Shown in pieces: positions 31,714 to 41,749 of a stretch of DNA of 64,000 nt (its first letter is position 1; every line of letters begins with the position of its first letter). The notes under the pieces were generated by a model that did no database searches, was not told where the DNA came from, and worked only from the letters and a program-made list of their open reading frames with translations. The DNA comes from Cytobacillus oceanisediminis (lineage in GTDB: Bacteria; Bacillota; Bacilli; Bacillales; Cytobacillaceae): NCBI RefSeq assembly GCF_003182355.1, contig NZ_QGTW01000008.1:62001-126000 (forward strand), given 5' to 3'. A program made the position numbers and the translations under genes.

Positions 31714-32475
31714 TTATAAAACCTTCTCCAGCGACTGTCTGAGCTTAAAAATAGCTTTGGAATGAATCTGGGATATTCGCGAGGTTGACAATCCCATCAC
31801 TTCGCCGATTTCCGTTAAAGTTAATTCTTCCTTATAAAATAAGCTGATTACCAGCTGTTCTTTTTCATTCAATTGCGAAATTCTTTCGGCCATTTCTTCC
31901 AGTATCTCGTTTTTCAAAACCTTCTCTTCCGGAATAACTGCTTTATCATCCTTTATGGCAAATGAACCGCCTTCTTTATCCTCAGAATCGCCAGGCTGTT
32001 CATCGATTGACAATACGTTTGCATAAAAATGTTCATTCATTACAGAGTAGACTTCTTCTTCCCCCATCTGAACCTCGCCAGCAACTTCCGCTGCCGTGGC
32101 ATTTCGCATCAGCCGCTGTTCCAGCCTTTCTATAGCTGCCTCAATTTTCTTGGCTTTCTCCCTTGTACTTCTGGGCAGCCAATCTTCTTTTCTTAATCCG
32201 TCCAAAATCGCACCCCGAATACGAAAGGAAGCGTATGTATCAAACTTTAAATCTCTCTTAGGATCAAATTTTTCCAAAGCATCGTATAAGCCCATCATAC
32301 CAAGGCTTCGAATATCATCTCTTGAAACACTTTTAGGAAGATTCACTGATATTCGCTGCACATGATAGCTTACGAGAGGCATATATCTCTTTACCAGAAA
32401 GTTCCCCGCTTGAGCATCACGAGAGTCGACCCATTTAGCCCAGTATGTATTTTCTTCAATCGTTAGCTCCGCCAT
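31714..32475 (-). CDS. sigD: RNA polymerase sigma factor SigD (FliA family)
   Basis: A 253-residue sigma-28 factor for late flagellar, chemotaxis and autolysin genes. It has region 2 (YMPLVSYHVQRI, SLGMMGLYDALEKFDP, FDTYASFRIRGAILDGLRKEDWLPR), region 3 and region 4 (LTLTEIGEVMGLSTSRISQIHSKAI-type helix-turn-helix). The ATG at 32473-32475 is used because AGGAGG lies 6 nt upstream; two upstream starts overlap that site. It follows cheD, but with a 250-bp gap not present in B. subtilis. Confidence 0.96.
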   Translation of the reverse strand: MAELTIEENTYWAKWVDSRDAQAGNFLVKRYMPLVSYHVQRISVNLPKSVSRDDIRSLGMMGLYDALEKFDPKRDLKFDTYASFRIRGAILDGLRKEDWLPRSTREKAKKIEAAIERLEQRLMRNATAAEVAGEVQMGEEEVYSVMNEHFYANVLSIDEQPGDSEDKEGGSFAIKDDKAVIPEEKVLKNEILEEMAERISQLNEKEQLVISLFYKEELTLTEIGEVMGLSTSRISQIHSKAIFKLRQSLEKVL

Positions 32476-32725
32476 GGCCATCCTCCTCAAACGTTTCCAT
32501 TTCTATTAATTATCGCTATTATATCAAAATATTTCCTCTATTAATATAAATTAAAGAGTGTGTCCAGCTTATAATCCGAGGCTTCTTCTGCTTAACAATA
32601 AGGTTTAAACAGGGATCCAGAGAGACGCTTTACCGAAAAGCGCAGAAAATTAATAAGAGTAAATCAGCTTTATGGATTAATAGCTGATTCGATTAGATAA
32701 CCCAAAAAGAGGAATTCGGCAACCC
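32476..32725 (-). promoter_or_regulatory. 250-bp gap before sigD with hairpin and promoter-like sequences
   Basis: Contains a stem AATCAGCT/AGCTGATT (about 32662-32690), which would lie in the cheD 3' end, and a possible promoter TTGTTA-18 bp-TTATAA (about 32569-32598). A scrap of the family B left end (CGAAAAGCGCAGAAAA) lies between them. Each element alone is weak. Together they suggest that sigD may have its own transcription start. Confidence 0.3.
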
Positions 32726-33223
32726 TTAAATCACGAATTCACCTTTATTGACAGTCCGGATATTTAATTTGCCTGTATTCGGGTTAAATTCAATGGTTCT
32801 CCCGCTGTTTCCGCCTACATCTTCTGCTAAAATGGCAATCTTTAAAATTGCCAGCTCCTTTTTTACAGCTTCCACGTTTCTGGGACCGATCCTCATTAAA
32901 TCACTGCCGGAAGAAAACTGAAACATCTGGGCTCCACCAGCAATCTTTGCTTTTAAACAGGAAGACCTAGCGCCGTTCTTCGACATGCGGCTGACGAGTT
33001 CCCTGATTGCTGTATCTGCATATTTAGCAGAGTTAAAGGCAGCTCCTTTAGCAAGAGATGAATCAGGCAGCATCACATGGGCAAGCCCTGCAATCCCGAA
33101 GCTAAGATCAAATACGACAACCCCTACACATGACCCTAATCCTGATGTCCTGATTAAATTAGGCGTTTTAACGATATTCATATCAGCTATACCAACTTTT
33201 ACGGTTTCAAGCAGCTTATCCAT
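32726..33223 (-). CDS. cheD: Chemoreceptor glutamine deamidase CheD
   Basis: A 165-residue enzyme that deamidates receptor glutamines and binds CheC. The catalytic cysteine is in [12 protein letters not shown] (Cys32) and the histidine in LAHVMLPDS (His49). A threonine/serine-rich KFAD-like region is replaced here by [13 protein letters not shown], a usual variant. Length equals B. subtilis CheD (166). Its ATG lies inside the end of cheC (8-base overlap), so expression is coupled. Confidence 0.96.
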   Translation of the reverse strand: MDKLLETVKVGIADMNIVKTPNLIRTSGLGSCVGVVVFDLSFGIAGLAHVMLPDSSLAKGAAFNSAKYADTAIRELVSRMSKNGARSSCLKAKIAGGAQMFQFSSGSDLMRIGPRNVEAVKKELAILKIAILAEDVGGNSGRTIEFNPNTGKLNIRTVNKGEFVI

Positions 33224-33860
33224 GGTCCAGAACTCCCAATGCTTTAAAAATGATTTGAAAGGACTCAGGGTCCGGAAGCAGGAAGAAATGGCCTTTAACA
33301 GAATCCCCGTCAGATTGGCTTTCTTCGTTCAAGGCCGTATCAATCACGATGGCATAATCGCTTACTTGGGAAATTTCCAGCAGCCCCGTGCCAATAATCG
33401 CTCCTGCCATATCAATGCTAAGCATGGGCACAGATGGAAAAAGTGATAGATTTGTAAAATCTGATAAAGAAGATAAATATGAACCTGAAAGGATATTCCC
33501 GAGCTCCTGCAGGGCAGATAAAGCTAGTTCACTGTAAGGTGTTTCTTCTGCATTAAAAACAATGCATCCAGGCAAAGCGCGAATAAAAGCTTCTGCCTGC
33601 TTTAGCGGCAGGACAAAGAACATGCTGCCCGGCGCATCTCCTTCAATTCTAAGAAAAACCCCGGCCACTACATTCTCCGAACCCCCAGCCATGCCCATCA
33701 TTTCCTCAAAGGAAACGACCCGGACATCAGGAACAGTCATATCTATTTTTTTATTCAGCAAAGTAGACAGAGCCGTCGCAGCATGGCCTGCACCAATATT
33801 GCCGACTTCTTTTAAAATATCCAAATGCATCGCGCTGATATTTTTTTTAATAAAATTCAT
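33216..33860 (-). CDS. cheC: CheY-P phosphatase CheC
   Basis: A 214-residue protein with two phosphatase half-sites: [16 protein letters not shown] (about 16-31) and [18 protein letters not shown] (about 113-130). Both carry the E-x2-N signature. With CheD it dephosphorylates CheY-P and adjusts adaptation. The ATG at 33858-33860 has AAGGA 7 nt upstream; a 13-codon in-frame extension overlaps cheW and is rejected. It sits 1 nt after the cheW stop. Confidence 0.96.
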   Translation of the reverse strand: MNFIKKNISAMHLDILKEVGNIGAGHAATALSTLLNKKIDMTVPDVRVVSFEEMMGMAGGSENVVAGVFLRIEGDAPGSMFFVLPLKQAEAFIRALPGCIVFNAEETPYSELALSALQELGNILSGSYLSSLSDFTNLSLFPSVPMLSIDMAGAIIGTGLLEISQVSDYAIVIDTALNEESQSDGDSVKGHFFLLPDPESFQIIFKALGVLDHG

Positions 33861-33861
33861 C

Positions 33862-34335
33862 TTACATTCCTTTTGTTCCGATCTGGATTGCAAGTTCATC
33901 CGGGTTAAGAACTTTTTCCAAATCTATTAATATCATTAACCTTTTTTCAATTTTTGTAACGCCTTTAATAAAATCTGCCTCTTCGGTACCGGCAGTCTCA
34001 GGTGGAGGTTCAACTGATTCTGCCGAAACATCGATTACATCATTTGCAGAATCAACGATCAGGCCTACCTCCATATCTTCCAAAACAGTAATAATGACTC
34101 GTGTTTGGTCGGTATATTCAGCCTCTTCAAGATTAAACCTGCTTCTAAGGCTGATGATTGGTGTAACAACCCCCCGCAGATTTATAACCCCTTTCACAAA
34201 ACCGGCTGTTCGCGGAACTCTCGTTATATGCTGCACCTTTTCAATAGAACGTACCTGGTTAACAGGAATAGCATACTCCTTATTTTTCAGTTGAAACACG
34301 ATTAATTTTAAATCTGCCGCTCCCGCCTCAGTCAT
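33862..34335 (-). CDS. cheW: Chemotaxis coupling protein CheW
   Basis: A 157-residue SH3-like adaptor joining receptors to CheA. Segments IVFQLKNKEYAIPVNQVRSIE, ITRVPRTAGFVKGVINLRGVVTP (split here by family-conserved glycine turns) and VGLIVDSANDVIDV are typical. The ATG at 34333-34335 has AAGGAG 8 nt upstream; an upstream in-frame extension is rejected. Length matches B. subtilis CheW (156). Confidence 0.97.
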   Translation of the reverse strand: MTEAGAADLKLIVFQLKNKEYAIPVNQVRSIEKVQHITRVPRTAGFVKGVINLRGVVTPIISLRSRFNLEEAEYTDQTRVIITVLEDMEVGLIVDSANDVIDVSAESVEPPPETAGTEEADFIKGVTKIEKRLMILIDLEKVLNPDELAIQIGTKGM

Positions 34336-34405
34336 ACTGGTCACTCCTTTATAAACGTTCAAATTAGTAAAACGACGATAATTGGACAATTAGGGCCTTA
34401 ATGTC

Positions 34406-36442
34406 CTATTTAATCAATGCATTACAGTCTACAATTAAAGCAACCTGGCCATCTCCAAGGATGGTCGCTCCGGAAATGGCAAATACATTGGTTAGATAGT
34501 TTCCTAGCGATTTTAAAACGACCTCCTGCTGGCCGATAAAGGAATCTACAATCAGCCCAGCCATCTTTTCTCCTTTCCTAACTATGACAACAGATAAAAA
34601 TTCGCCTTCCTGGTGCTCCGAAGGAACATTAAAGATTTCTTTTAATGAAAGAAGCGGTACAACCTTTCCTCTAAAGTCAATCACTTTCTGGTTGTGCGCA
34701 CTCAGGATATCACCTTTTTTAATAATGGCTGTTTCGATGATGGAGGAAAGAGGAATGGCGAACTTTTCTTCCTCAATTTCAACGAGCATGACAGAAATGA
34801 TTGATAAGGTTAGCGGAAGCTGGATAGAGAAAATGGATCCTTGGCCAACTTTTGAATCAATGGATACTGAACCGCCCAATGATTCGATTGTATTTTTCAC
34901 AACATCCAGGCCGACTCCGCGCCCGGAAACATCTGATATTTTATCGGCAGTAGAGAAACCGGATGCAAATATTAGCTCATAAGCCTGCTTGTCCGATAAA
35001 ACGGCAGCGGCTTGTTCAGTAATAATGCGGTTCTTAAGCGCTTTACTGATCACCTTTTCTTTGTTAATGCCAGCTCCATCATCCTCAATTTCGATGAAGA
35101 CATGATTACCGCTGTGATAAGCCTTTAGAATGACACTTCCTTCTTCACTTTTTCCATTCGCTTTACGAATCTCAGGAGTTTCGACCCCATGATCGAGTGC
35201 ATTGCGGATTAAATGCACAAGCGGATCACCGATTTCATCAATGACAGTTCGGTCAAGCTCAGTCTCTGCACCGACAATCTCCAGATTGATTTTTTTATTC
35301 AAATCCCTTGCCAGCTGTCTTACCATTCTTGGGAAGCGATTAAATACTGTTTCGATTGGAACCATTCTCATGTTAAGGATAATATTTTGCAAATCTCCCG
35401 AAATCCTTGACATGTGTTCTACAGTCTCATGCAGCTCCTGATTGTTTACTTCCCGGGATATCTGCTCAAGCCTTCCCCTGTCAATAACAAGTTCCTCAAA
35501 CAAATTCATCAGGATATCCAATCTTTCAATATTTACCCTAATAGTTTTATTGCTTGCCTGCTTGGCTGCAGGCACTTTCTTTTCTTCCTTTGGCAAGGTT
35601 TCAGCCACTATGGAATCTGCAGGCGAGGAAGGGGTCCGAACTTCTTTCTCCTTCTCATGCTCTTGCTGGCGCAGGCCATCAAGAGATAGAGGCACAACAT
35701 CTGCTTTTTCAACTTCAGAGACTTTCAACAGTTTTTGCTGGACATCCTCACGAGATTGCCGGGTCACAATTGTGACAGAGAATTCCTGGTCAAATTGCTC
35801 TTCTTCGAGCTGCTCTACAGAAGGAGTTGCTTTAATTACTTCCCCAATCTTCTCCAGTACTTCAAAAATCATATAAACTCTTGCTGCCTTCAGTAAACAA
35901 TCCTCCCGCAATGCAACCGATATTTCATATGTTTCAAACCCTTGTTCCCTTGATTGCTGGATGACTGTCCATTCAAATTCATCATAGGTGCTTTTTACAG
36001 CAGCTGAAGGTTCTGCCAGTGCCACAGCAGCTTCTGCTTTTGCTTCTCCCTGTGCAGAGCTTTGCCCCATTTCAATCAGTTTTAATTTCGCAACAGCTTC
36101 TGAAACATCTCTTTTGCCGTCTCCGCCTTCAGCAATGGAATGGACCATTGCTTCAAGGTCATCAACCGCCTGAAAAACAACATCCAGTATTTCTGCATTC
36201 ACTTTCATTTTCTGATTTCTGATGGCATCAAGAACATTCTCCATTTGATGGGTAAGATTTGCGAGATCCTCATATCCCATTGTTGCCGACATGCCTTTCA
36301 GTGTATGTGCCGATCGAAAAATCTCGTTAACGATTTTAATATCTTCGGGTTTTTTCTCTAATTCAAGAAGCTGTTCATTGCATGCCTGCAAATGCTCCTT
36401 GCTTTCTTCAATAAATACCTCTAAATATTGGTTCATCTCCAT
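34406..36442 (-). CDS. cheA: Chemotaxis histidine kinase CheA
   Basis: A 678-residue kinase. Order: HPt domain with phosphorylation site His46 (RSAHTLKGMSATMGY), a CheY/CheB-binding P2 domain (about 155-260), dimerisation helices (IRVNIERLDILMNLFEELV), ATPase domain with the N box HLIRNALDHGVE and GRGVGLDVVKN, and a CheW-like P5 domain at the C-terminus. The ATG at 36440-36442 (MEMNQYLEVFIEESK) has GAGGGGTG 7 nt upstream, whereas a nine-codon longer start does not. B. subtilis CheA is 672 residues. Confidence 0.97.
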   Translation of the reverse strand: MEMNQYLEVFIEESKEHLQACNEQLLELEKKPEDIKIVNEIFRSAHTLKGMSATMGYEDLANLTHQMENVLDAIRNQKMKVNAEILDVVFQAVDDLEAMVHSIAEGGDGKRDVSEAVAKLKLIEMGQSSAQGEAKAEAAVALAEPSAAVKSTYDEFEWTVIQQSREQGFETYEISVALREDCLLKAARVYMIFEVLEKIGEVIKATPSVEQLEEEQFDQEFSVTIVTRQSREDVQQKLLKVSEVEKADVVPLSLDGLRQQEHEKEKEVRTPSSPADSIVAETLPKEEKKVPAAKQASNKTIRVNIERLDILMNLFEELVIDRGRLEQISREVNNQELHETVEHMSRISGDLQNIILNMRMVPIETVFNRFPRMVRQLARDLNKKINLEIVGAETELDRTVIDEIGDPLVHLIRNALDHGVETPEIRKANGKSEEGSVILKAYHSGNHVFIEIEDDGAGINKEKVISKALKNRIITEQAAAVLSDKQAYELIFASGFSTADKISDVSGRGVGLDVVKNTIESLGGSVSIDSKVGQGSIFSIQLPLTLSIISVMLVEIEEEKFAIPLSSIIETAIIKKGDILSAHNQKVIDFRGKVVPLLSLKEIFNVPSEHQEGEFLSVVIVRKGEKMAGLIVDSFIGQQEVVLKSLGNYLTNVFAISGATILGDGQVALIVDCNALIK

Positions 36443-36461
36443 GCGCCTGCACCCCTCGGCC

Positions 36462-37562
36462 TTAAACAAATTTCAATATGGATTCTGCAATTCGTTCAAC
36501 ATTTTGCACATCATCTATTAATCCAGCCTCGATTGCTGCTTTTGGCATCCCAAAAACAATTGAAGTTTCCTTAGATTCAGCAATCGCTTTTACTTCGCCG
36601 CTTTTTTTTATAGCAGCAAGGCCTTCTCTGCCGTCTGCTCCCATTCCAGTCATAATAACTGCAATCTTTCGAAAATCCTTCAGCTCACTCAAAGATTCAA
36701 ACATGATATCCACTGAGGGGCGATGACCGTTTTTAGGAGGAGATTCATCCAAGTGAAGTACCAGGTCACGCCCTGACCTCCCCACCTTCAGATGGAATCC
36801 ACCAGGAGCAATATAGGCTGTGCCTTTCTCGAGGATGTCTCCTTCCTCTGCTTCCTTTACAGTCAATTCGGACAAGCTATTCAGCCTGATAGCCAGTGAT
36901 TTGGTAAATCCTGCTGGCATATGCTGGACGATAAGGACTGGAGCATTAATATTTCCAGGGAGCTCTGTTAACACTCTCTGAAGGGCTCTTGGACCGCCGG
37001 TTGATGTGCCTATACAAATAATTCGTTTGTCGTGTGTATCTGTTTTGAAAGCAGGACCATTTAATTGATCAATAGATTTATTTAGTTCTATTTTACTATA
37101 ATTCCGCTGGAATTTCGTATGATTTTTACCAAGTGAGGAAATTCCACCCAGGTCCTTTATATTAGCATTGCTGGCCGAGACGACTTTCTCTGCTAATTCG
37201 GTTTTTATTTTATGTAAATCCAAAGAGATTGGGCCTGATGGCTTCGCAATAAAATCCACTGCACCATATTCCATAGCAGCGAATGTATTATCAGTACCTT
37301 CCCTCGTTGTACTGGAAAGCATCACAACCGGGACAGGCTGGGTTTTCATAATCATTTTTAAAGCTTCCAGTCCATTAAGGACTGGCATTTCAACGTCCAT
37401 TGTTACAACATCGGGATTTAATTCTTTTATCTTCCTTAACCCTTCTTCTCCATTTCTTGCTGTGCCCACAACCTGCAGACGTGGATCTTGAGATAAAAAA
37501 TCGGAAATAAGTTTCCTCATAAAGGCCGAATCATCTACGATAAGCACATTGATTCTCTTCAT
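36462..37562 (-). CDS. cheB: Chemotaxis response regulator / methylesterase CheB
   Basis: A 366-residue protein. The receiver domain has phospho-acceptor Asp56 (TMDVEMPVLNG) and acidic residues Asp10-Asp11. The C-terminal methylesterase/deamidase carries the triad Ser187 (IGTSTGG), His214 (VQHMPAGF) and Asp310 (TGMGADGREG). It removes receptor methyl groups after phosphorylation by CheA. Encoded between flhG and cheA. No cheR is in the window, which is normal since cheR lies elsewhere in Bacillus. Confidence 0.97.
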   Translation of the reverse strand: MKRINVLIVDDSAFMRKLISDFLSQDPRLQVVGTARNGEEGLRKIKELNPDVVTMDVEMPVLNGLEALKMIMKTQPVPVVMLSSTTREGTDNTFAAMEYGAVDFIAKPSGPISLDLHKIKTELAEKVVSASNANIKDLGGISSLGKNHTKFQRNYSKIELNKSIDQLNGPAFKTDTHDKRIICIGTSTGGPRALQRVLTELPGNINAPVLIVQHMPAGFTKSLAIRLNSLSELTVKEAEEGDILEKGTAYIAPGGFHLKVGRSGRDLVLHLDESPPKNGHRPSVDIMFESLSELKDFRKIAVIMTGMGADGREGLAAIKKSGEVKAIAESKETSIVFGMPKAAIEAGLIDDVQNVERIAESILKFV

Positions 37563-37568
37563 GCTGAT

Positions 37569-38444
37569 TCACTGCCTTTCAAAAAGAAATCTCTTCAGTT
37601 TTGATATAAATTGATAGGAATGCTTATTTCCTGCTGCCGGATCGACTTGCCGGCTGCCGATTTTATCAGCCATAAGGTGAATAGCTTTGGAAGCAGGAGA
37701 TTTTTCCTGGAAGAGGATAAAAGGAATTTGCCTTTTAACCGCCTGCTGGATGTTACGGTCGTCAGGAAGAATGCCAAGTAAAACAGACTCTCTCCCCAAA
37801 AATCTTTTTAAAGCATCGGAAATTCTTTTAAATGTATCCTGTCCTTCCTTTTCGCCTTGTGCCCTGTTTATGACTAAATAAAAAGGGATACTGTCATCCA
37901 GAAGATGTATTTGCTTCATAGCCGAATAGGCATCTGTAATCGAGGTAGGTTCAGGTGTTGTAATGACTGCAATCTCCTGGACTGAAAGGATAAATTTTGC
38001 CGATTCCTCAGTAATTCCCGCACCCATATCAAAAATCACATAATCATAGTTTCCCATGAGAATAGCAAGTTCCTCAGTATATCTGGCAATTTGTCCATCC
38101 TCCAGTTTTACTATATGGGGAAGTCCTGTCCCTCCGGCAATATAGCGGAGCCCATTGGGACCTTCCGACACAATATCGCTTAAAGATCTATTCTTTTCAA
38201 AGAAATCCGCGATTGAATAATTGGACGTTCTTCCCATTAGGATATCAAGGTTTCCCATTCCAATATCCATGTCAAATAATAAAACTTTATCGCCTTTTTG
38301 GCATAGGGAAATAGAAAAATTCAAAGAAAAATTGGATTTCCCCACGCCCCCTTTTCCGCTGACAACTGCTAATGTTTTGGGCATGGGTTGTTGGCTGCCA
38401 TCCTTGAGCAGCCTGGCTCTCAGCCGCTCTGCCTGGTCGTTCAT
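37569..38444 (-). CDS. flhG: Flagellar number regulator FlhG (MinD-like ATPase)
   Basis: A 291-residue ParA/MinD-type ATPase (YlxH). The N-terminal DQAERLR motif (residues 3-9) is the known activator helix for FlhF GTPase, the deviant Walker A is SGKGGVGKSN (29-38), and the Walker B region is FDMDIGMGNLD. With FlhF it sets flagellar number and position; in B. subtilis it also loads FliM/FliY complexes. Its start overlaps the flhF stop by 4 nt (ATGA). Confidence 0.95.
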   Translation of the reverse strand: MNDQAERLRARLLKDGSQQPMPKTLAVVSGKGGVGKSNFSLNFSISLCQKGDKVLLFDMDIGMGNLDILMGRTSNYSIADFFEKNRSLSDIVSEGPNGLRYIAGGTGLPHIVKLEDGQIARYTEELAILMGNYDYVIFDMGAGITEESAKFILSVQEIAVITTPEPTSITDAYSAMKQIHLLDDSIPFYLVINRAQGEKEGQDTFKRISDALKRFLGRESVLLGILPDDRNIQQAVKRQIPFILFQEKSPASKAIHLMADKIGSRQVDPAAGNKHSYQFISKLKRFLFERQ

Positions 38445-39610
38445 TTTATCGTCCCCAATAGTTGCTTTACAATAACATCCGGATCTGCAGCAAGGATATC
38501 ATCCGGGACATCCTGTCCATTTGTTATATATGCCGCACCTTTTCTGTATTTATGGATTATGTTATACATTGCTCCATAGGTTGAGGTTTCGTCTGCTTTC
38601 GTAAAGATCAGTTTATCAATATCGATGATGGAAAATTGGCTGTAAATGTCCTCCATGTCCCTCTGCTTCGCTGTAAGGGAGAGGACTAAAAAAGTTTCCA
38701 TATCCTTTTCAAAATCAATCACATTTTGCAAATCTTCCACATACTGTTTATTCCGGAAATTCCGGCCTGCTGTATCAATTAAAATTAGATCATTATCCTT
38801 AAGCTTTTCTGCAGCTTGCTTGAAATCTTCTATTGTATAGCAAACTTCCAGGGGCACATTTAATATTTTGGCATATGTTTTTAATTGATCGATAGCTGCT
38901 ATTCTATAAGTATCTGTTGTGATAAATGCAACCTTTTTTTTATGCTTAATTACACACTCTGCTGCCATTTTTGCCAGCGTGGTAGTCTTGCCTACTCCGG
39001 TAGGCCCTGCAACATTGATATATTTTTTGCTAAAAGATATTCCCCCAAAAGGAATTCCATCTATCTCTTTTTCTAGCTCAGCTTCCAGACATGCAAGCAC
39101 TTCGGTATCCACGGCACCTGCTCCGCTCAGATACCATTTTTCAAACAATACGGAAAGAACTTGATCCTGAAGGTTTTTATCCAGTTCTTGCTCATTTAGA
39201 AGAGCTTGAACTTTCTTGATTGCTTCAGGATAGGATGGTCCGCTTTGTTGGGTATTAGCCAAATTGGTCATCATTCGTTTAAGGTCGCTTATTTCCTTTA
39301 TCAGTTCTGCCGGTGGCTTGATGTCTGATTGCAGGATAACGTCTCTTTTTGGTTCTTCTGCTTTCTCCGGCGGATGGGAAGCAGAAATCCTTTTCTGTGG
39401 AGAAGCATGCTTTGTTATAGGCTTCTTCCCTAATTCAAGTTTCGGTTCTGCTGCCGCCATCACTTCTATGCTTCTTTTTTTAAAAAAGCCGAGAACTCCG
39501 CCAGTATGGACAACTCTGGAATTTAAAATAACAGCTTCATTCCCAAGCTCTGCCCGAATTTGTTTCATTGCTTCAGGCATTGAAGATGCTATATATTTTT
39601 TTACCTTCAT
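38441..39610 (-). CDS. flhF: SRP-family GTPase FlhF
   Basis: A 389-residue SRP-type GTPase guiding flagellar placement. It has a basic N-terminal B domain (1-120, variable), an N domain, and a G domain with GPTGVGKT at 202-209, TDTYRIAAIDQLKTYA, DTAGRNFRNK and FTKADETSTYG. Length is a little more than B. subtilis (366), mainly in the B domain. It overlaps flhA by 4 nt at its start and flhG by 4 nt at its end, so three genes are translationally coupled. Confidence 0.96.
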   Translation of the reverse strand: MKVKKYIASSMPEAMKQIRAELGNEAVILNSRVVHTGGVLGFFKKRSIEVMAAAEPKLELGKKPITKHASPQKRISASHPPEKAEEPKRDVILQSDIKPPAELIKEISDLKRMMTNLANTQQSGPSYPEAIKKVQALLNEQELDKNLQDQVLSVLFEKWYLSGAGAVDTEVLACLEAELEKEIDGIPFGGISFSKKYINVAGPTGVGKTTTLAKMAAECVIKHKKKVAFITTDTYRIAAIDQLKTYAKILNVPLEVCYTIEDFKQAAEKLKDNDLILIDTAGRNFRNKQYVEDLQNVIDFEKDMETFLVLSLTAKQRDMEDIYSQFSIIDIDKLIFTKADETSTYGAMYNIIHKYRKGAAYITNGQDVPDDILAADPDVIVKQLLGTIK

Positions 39611-41643
39611 TCGACATTCACCACCCCAACACTTTGAACTTCCGCATTTGCTTCAAGCTCGTTATAGGAGAGAATCGGTATTTGCGGAAAATACCTTTCA
39701 GTTAATTGCCTTACATACATTCTTACAGCCGGTGAACATAACACGATCGGTGTCTGCTCCATCAGCGAAAGCTGTTCCACCTGTGAGGCAATGGACTCCA
39801 ATATATTCTGCGATGCTGCTGGGTCCATGGATAAATAATTTCCGTGCTCCGTCTGTTGGATGCCATCAGCAACTAACTTTTCAACTTTTCCGGAAAGAGT
39901 TACCACTTTTATCGGGTCACCCTGCTGTGAAAACTGGTTTGTGATTTGCCTTGCCAATGCCTGGCGGGCATATTCAGTCAGCAAGTCTGTATCACTTGTC
40001 GTTTTAGCAAAATCAGCAAGCGTTTCAAAAATCACAGGAAGATTCCGGATTGATACATTTTCCCTTAAAAGCTTAGCCAGTACCTTTTGGACTTCACCCA
40101 CCGACAATGGGTTAGGCGTAACCTCTTCCACTAGGATCGGGTAGCTTTCTTTCACATGGTCAATCAGCTGTTTCGTTTCCTGTCGGCCTAACAGTTCATG
40201 GGCATTGCCTTTGATCACTTCTGTAATATGAGTCGAAACTACTGATGGAGGATCAACAACCGTATAGCCAAAAATTTCAGCCTGTTCCTTCATTTCCTCT
40301 GTGATCCATTTAGCAGGAAGGCCGAAAGAAGGTTCTATCGTATCAATTCCTTCAATGCTGTCATCTTCAATTCCCGGGCTCATCGCCAAATAATGATCAA
40401 GCAAAAGCTCCCCGCGTGCCATTTCATTCCCTTTAATTTTAAGCCTATATTCATTCGGCTGAAGCTGGATATTATCGCGAATCCTTACAACAGGAATAAC
40501 CAACCCTAGTTCGATAGCCAGCTGCCGGCGGATCATGACAATCCTGTCAAGGAGATCTCCGCCCTGATTCGTATCAGCAAGCGGAATAAGACCATACCCG
40601 AATTCAAATTCGATCGGGTCAACATTCAGCAAGTTAACCACACTCTCAGGGCTTTTCATTTCATCGGTTTCAAGTTCCTCTTCCATTTCCAGCAACTGCT
40701 CTTTGTCTGGCTCAGGAGTTCGGGCTATCATATAACCTCCAAAAATTAATAAGCCTCCGATTGGCAATGTTAAAACAATGCCAATTGGTGTGAGTAATCC
40801 TAAAAGAATAATGGTTCCGCCAGTTACATATAGCATTTTAGGATAGGCAAACAGCTGTGAAGTAATATCTTTGCCAATGTTTCCATCAGATGCTGCCCTC
40901 GTAACAACAATCCCTGTTGCAGTAGAAATTAAAAGTGCTGGTATCTGGCTGACAATTCCGTCCCCCACTGTCAGCATCGAATATTTCACAGCTGCCTCTG
41001 CAATCGGAAGCCCCTGCTGCATCATCCCAATGATAATTCCGAACATAAGGTTAATGAGGGTAATGATGATCCCCGCGATGGCATCCCCTTTTACAAACTT
41101 GCTCGCACCATCCATGGAACCGTAAAAATCGGATTCCCGGCTAATTTTGTCCCGCCGTTCACGAGCTTCGTGCTCTGAGATCATCCCTGCATTTAAGTCG
41201 GCGTCAATACTCATTTGCTTTCCGGGCATAGCATCAAGTGTAAAACGTGCTGCAACTTCAGAAACCCTCTCAGATCCCTTTGTAATTACAACAAACTGAA
41301 TAATGACGAGAATTAAAAATACAACCAGCCCGACAATGACATTTCCTCCCGTAACGAAGGAACCAAATGTCTCAACGACCTTCCCGGCTTCCCCTTCAGA
41401 TAGAATCGAACGGGTTGTTGATACATTCAAGCCTAGCCGGAATAATGTCATTAACAATATCAAGGAAGGAAAAATTGAAAACTCAAGCGCTTCTTTCATG
41501 TTCATTGCTGTTAATAGAACCATGAGCGCAAGTGCAATATTAATAATAATCAGTACACTTAAAAGCCAAGGCGGAAAAGGAATAATAAGCATGGCTACAA
41601 TTAAAATTACACTCATTAAAACTGATAAATCTCTTAGTGGCAT
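39607..41643 (-). CDS. flhA: Flagellar export gate protein FlhA
   Basis: A 678-residue gate component. The N-terminal half has eight membrane segments (about 10-310) with the FHIPEP-family segment RSILSEGEAGKVVETFG, KGSERVSEVAARFTLDAMPGKQM and the cytoplasmic loop. The C-terminal cytosolic domain (about 330-678) forms the nonameric ring that docks FliH-FliI and export chaperones. Length equals B. subtilis FlhA (677). A 106-bp gap with a truncated family B repeat separates it from flhB, unlike the tight spacing elsewhere in the operon. Confidence 0.97.
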   Translation of the reverse strand: MPLRDLSVLMSVILIVAMLIIPFPPWLLSVLIIINIALALMVLLTAMNMKEALEFSIFPSLILLMTLFRLGLNVSTTRSILSEGEAGKVVETFGSFVTGGNVIVGLVVFLILVIIQFVVITKGSERVSEVAARFTLDAMPGKQMSIDADLNAGMISEHEARERRDKISRESDFYGSMDGASKFVKGDAIAGIIITLINLMFGIIIGMMQQGLPIAEAAVKYSMLTVGDGIVSQIPALLISTATGIVVTRAASDGNIGKDITSQLFAYPKMLYVTGGTIILLGLLTPIGIVLTLPIGGLLIFGGYMIARTPEPDKEQLLEMEEELETDEMKSPESVVNLLNVDPIEFEFGYGLIPLADTNQGGDLLDRIVMIRRQLAIELGLVIPVVRIRDNIQLQPNEYRLKIKGNEMARGELLLDHYLAMSPGIEDDSIEGIDTIEPSFGLPAKWITEEMKEQAEIFGYTVVDPPSVVSTHITEVIKGNAHELLGRQETKQLIDHVKESYPILVEEVTPNPLSVGEVQKVLAKLLRENVSIRNLPVIFETLADFAKTTSDTDLLTEYARQALARQITNQFSQQGDPIKVVTLSGKVEKLVADGIQQTEHGNYLSMDPAASQNILESIASQVEQLSLMEQTPIVLCSPAVRMYVRQLTERYFPQIPILSYNELEANAEVQSVGVVNVE

Positions 41644-41660
41644 AGATTTCTCTCCTTACA

Positions 41661-41690
41661 TGAAAAGCAGAAGCGCCTTGGCCGCCATTT
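41661..41690 (+). repeat. Dispersed repeat family B, truncated copy between flhB and flhA
   Basis: Only the left end of the family is present (TGAAAAGCAGAAGCGCCTTGG and about 10 further bp). It lies close to the flhA ribosome site inside the fla/che operon. Confidence 0.45.
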
Positions 41691-41749
41691 TTCTTGCTTC
41701 CAAAGACTGGCTATTACTTAAAGATAACTATGGGATATACTTACTAGAA

